DNA from: Roseburia_D sp964388945
GTDB lineage: Bacteria; Bacillota; Clostridia; Lachnospirales; Lachnospiraceae
Assembly: GCA_964388945.1 (NCBI GenBank)
Contig: CAYMCM010000002.1
Coordinates: forward strand, 18,172 to 82,171
Direction: 5' to 3'
Length of the DNA: 64,000 nucleotides
This document shows, one piece after another, positions 62,155-64,000 of this stretch. Position numbers and translations under genes: made by a program. Numbering within the stretch: the stretch's first letter is position 1; each line of letters opens with the position of its first letter. The notes below the pieces were generated by a model, which did not search any database, was not told where the DNA came from, and worked only from the letters and a program-made list of their open reading frames with translations.

Positions 62155-63075
62155 ATGTCAGGAAAAGAAAATGTAATAGAAATAAAGAATCTGAATAAAA
62201 CCTTTGGTGATGTAAAAGCAGTGGATGATCTTAGTTTTCGAGTGAAGAAGGGTGAATTATTTGCATTTCTGGGGGTAAATGGTGCCGGCAAGAGTACAAC
62301 CATTTCCATTATCTGCGGGCAGCAGCGGGGAGACGGCGGAAGTGTCCGGGTGAATGGAATAGATGTAGATCGGGAAAAGGGCAGCACCAACAGATTGATC
62401 GGTGTTGTATTTCAGGACAGTGTGCTGGATAAACCGCTTACCGTAAAAGAAAATTTAAAAAGCAGAGCTTCGCTGTATGGGATCAATGGTGAGGCGTTTG
62501 AAAGAAGACTGCAGGAACTTGTAGAAATCCTGGATTTTAAAGACTTTTTAAATCGTCCGGCAGGAAAGCTTTCAGGCGGTCAGAGAAGAAGGATCGACAT
62601 AGCAAGGGCACTCATTCACAGACCGGAGATTTTGATACTGGATGAGCCGACGACAGGACTTGATCCACAGACCAGAAAATTAATCTGGAATGTTATTGAG
62701 AAGCTGCGGGTAAATGAAAAGATGACAGTATTTCTTACCACCCATTATATGGAAGAAGCTGCATCCGCAGGATATGTGGTAATACTTGATAAAGGAAAAA
62801 TCGTGGCAGAGGGAACACCATATGAACTGAAAAACGAATATGTGCAGGATTACATATCATTGTACGGAGTTTCAGAAGATGAGATAAAGTCATTAGGAAA
62901 AAAATATAAGAAGGTTCGTGATGGTTATCAGATAAAAGTTACAAATACTATGGAGGCAACAAAACTGATTGTAGAGAATCAGGAATTGTTCCGTGATTAT
63001 GAGGTTGTAAAGGGTGGTATGGATGATGTATTTCTTGCTGTAACAGGAAAGAATCTTGGAGGAGAAAACGAATGA
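62155..63075 (+). CDS. ABC transporter ATP-binding protein (DrrA/NodI-like)
   Basis: 306 residues: Walker A GVNGAGKST, signature KLSGGQRRRIDIARAL, Walker B LILDEPTTGLDPQ, H-loop TTHYMEEA, and a C-terminal domain of about 80 residues as in daunorubicin-type (DrrA) exporters. ATG at 62155 with AGGAGAGGATAAG; the upstream in-frame ATG 62050 is inside the previous gene. The permease gene overlaps its stop by 4 bp. Confidence 0.93.
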   Translation: MSGKENVIEIKNLNKTFGDVKAVDDLSFRVKKGELFAFLGVNGAGKSTTISIICGQQRGDGGSVRVNGIDVDREKGSTNRLIGVVFQDSVLDKPLTVKENLKSRASLYGINGEAFERRLQELVEILDFKDFLNRPAGKLSGGQRRRIDIARALIHRPEILILDEPTTGLDPQTRKLIWNVIEKLRVNEKMTVFLTTHYMEEAASAGYVVILDKGKIVAEGTPYELKNEYVQDYISLYGVSEDEIKSLGKKYKKVRDGYQIKVTNTMEATKLIVENQELFRDYEVVKGGMDDVFLAVTGKNLGGENE

Positions 63076-63965
63076 AAACAATAATTGCATTAGTAAACAG
63101 AAATAGAAAATTATTTTTCAGGGATAAGGGAATGCTTGTTTCATCCCTGATCACACCAATTATTTTGATCGTATTATATGGGACATTTCTTGCAAACGTG
63201 TATAAGGATTCTTTTAAATCCACATTACCGGAATTTTTAAGTGTTTCCGATAAGCTGTTAAATGGAACAGTGGCCGCACAGCTTGCAGCCGCACTTCTTG
63301 CAGTGAGCTGTGTAACCGTTACCTTTTGTGTAAACCTGACAATGATACAGGACAAAGCAAACGGAACGATCAAGGATTTTAATGTATCTCCGATTAAAAA
63401 GCCGGTATTATACATAGGTTATTTCCTTTCAACGGTACAAAATTCGTTAATGGTAAACGGTCTTGCACTTATCTTATGCCTCGGGTATGTCCGTATGATG
63501 GGCTGGTATCTGAATGGAACAGATATTCTTTTGCTGATCTTAGATGTTATCATACTCGTTTTATTTGGCAGTGTACTTTCCAGTATTGTCTGCTATCCGC
63601 TGAAAACACAGGGACAAATGTCGGCAGTAGGAACGATCGTCAGTGCAGGTTATGGTTTTATCTGCGGAGCATATATGCCGATTTCAAATTTCGGAGATGG
63701 ATTGCAGAAGGCACTTTCTTTCCTTCCAAGTACCTATGGAACATCCATGCTGAAAAATCATATGCTCCGTGGAATATTTGAAGAGATGAAAGAAAGCGGA
63801 TTCCCGGATGAGGTAGTGACAGGAATTGCAGATTCATTGGATTGCAATCCGGTGTTTTGCGGGAATGTAATAAGCAGCAATATGATGATGGCTGTAATGA
63901 TTGGTTCAGTGGTAGTATTTGGAATGATCTATCTGCTCATGACAGCCATTCCGGAGAGAGCATAA
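63072..63965 (+). CDS. ABC-2 type transporter permease (DrrB-like)
   Basis: 297 residues with six membrane segments; starts LVNRNRKLFFRDKGMLVSSL and has the ABC-2 loop GTIVSAGYGFICGAYMPIS. It forms the channel for the preceding ATPase and exports a drug, lipid or peptide. Complete, ending 35 bp before the right edge. A TTGACT near 63986 may begin the promoter of the next gene outside the window. Confidence 0.9.
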   Translation: MKTIIALVNRNRKLFFRDKGMLVSSLITPIILIVLYGTFLANVYKDSFKSTLPEFLSVSDKLLNGTVAAQLAAALLAVSCVTVTFCVNLTMIQDKANGTIKDFNVSPIKKPVLYIGYFLSTVQNSLMVNGLALILCLGYVRMMGWYLNGTDILLLILDVIILVLFGSVLSSIVCYPLKTQGQMSAVGTIVSAGYGFICGAYMPISNFGDGLQKALSFLPSTYGTSMLKNHMLRGIFEEMKESGFPDEVVTGIADSLDCNPVFCGNVISSNMMMAVMIGSVVVFGMIYLLMTAIPERA

Positions 63966-64000
63966 AAATTATTATAATAAAATAATTGACTTTATATAAC

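Noticed and set aside
1..64000. CRISPR arrays, tRNA or rRNA genes, prophage and intact insertion sequences
   Set aside because: Looked for along the window; no regular repeats, cloverleaf-like stretches or transposase frames were found.

Overview
The window looks like chromosome of a low-GC, motile, spore-forming gut Clostridium of the family Lachnospiraceae, probably Roseburia or a close relative (inference). The signs are moderate AT content, strong GGAGG-type ribosome sites, a CotF-like coat protein, chemoreceptors inside sugar operons, YesM/YesN-type regulators, and L-rhamnose breakdown through lactaldehyde to 1,2-propanediol. I saw no rRNA, tRNA, CRISPR array, prophage or intact insertion sequence.

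1-4.2 kb: on the minus strand, a response regulator, an ABC-2 transporter pair and a histidine kinase that runs off the left edge. Then a tnpV fragment and a RelB/YafQ-type toxin-antitoxin pair whose toxin is frameshifted. 4.2-10 kb: an AraC regulator, then a broken locus (5'-truncated GH3, frameshifted GH78) and an intact beta-phosphoglucomutase-type gene. 10-36 kb: the core sugar region. A divergent AraC-GH39 fusion regulator faces an operon of sugar ABC ATPase, permease, lipoprotein binding protein, second permease, GH3, short GH78-like enzyme and chemoreceptor. This is followed by rhaB-rhaA-rhaD-fucO. A second AraC regulator faces a beta-glucoside PTS gene, a GH106-like rhamnosidase, a GH1 enzyme and a second chemoreceptor. 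Together these could sense, swim toward, import and degrade rhamnose-containing glycosides (inference).

36-52 kb: a GGDEF protein, small membrane proteins, nadA, a MalY/PatB aminotransferase, two SGNH hydrolases, a rhodanese-TtcA fusion, larB and larC, a NYN/PIN-like protein, a GH31 alpha-xylosidase, a CotF-like protein, larE, tcdA and an Rrf2 regulator. Several of these handle sulfur, Fe-S clusters or the nickel-pincer cofactor. No larA is present. 52-64 kb: a decayed GNAT gene, two small membrane-protein genes, an AraC regulator facing a GPH symporter and a GH2 enzyme, an intact RelB/RelE pair beside gene debris, a YesM/YesN-like two-component system, and an ABC-2 transporter operon.

Most noteworthy: the AraC-GH39 regulator has Gln where GH39 enzymes have their catalytic acid. 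Two nearly identical 63-bp palindromes lie directly upstream of pgmB and rhaB. Chemoreceptors close both glycan operons. A rhodanese-TtcA fusion, a three-cysteine LarE, a perfect inverted repeat before a 29-residue membrane protein, and several partly deleted genes are also worth a second look.
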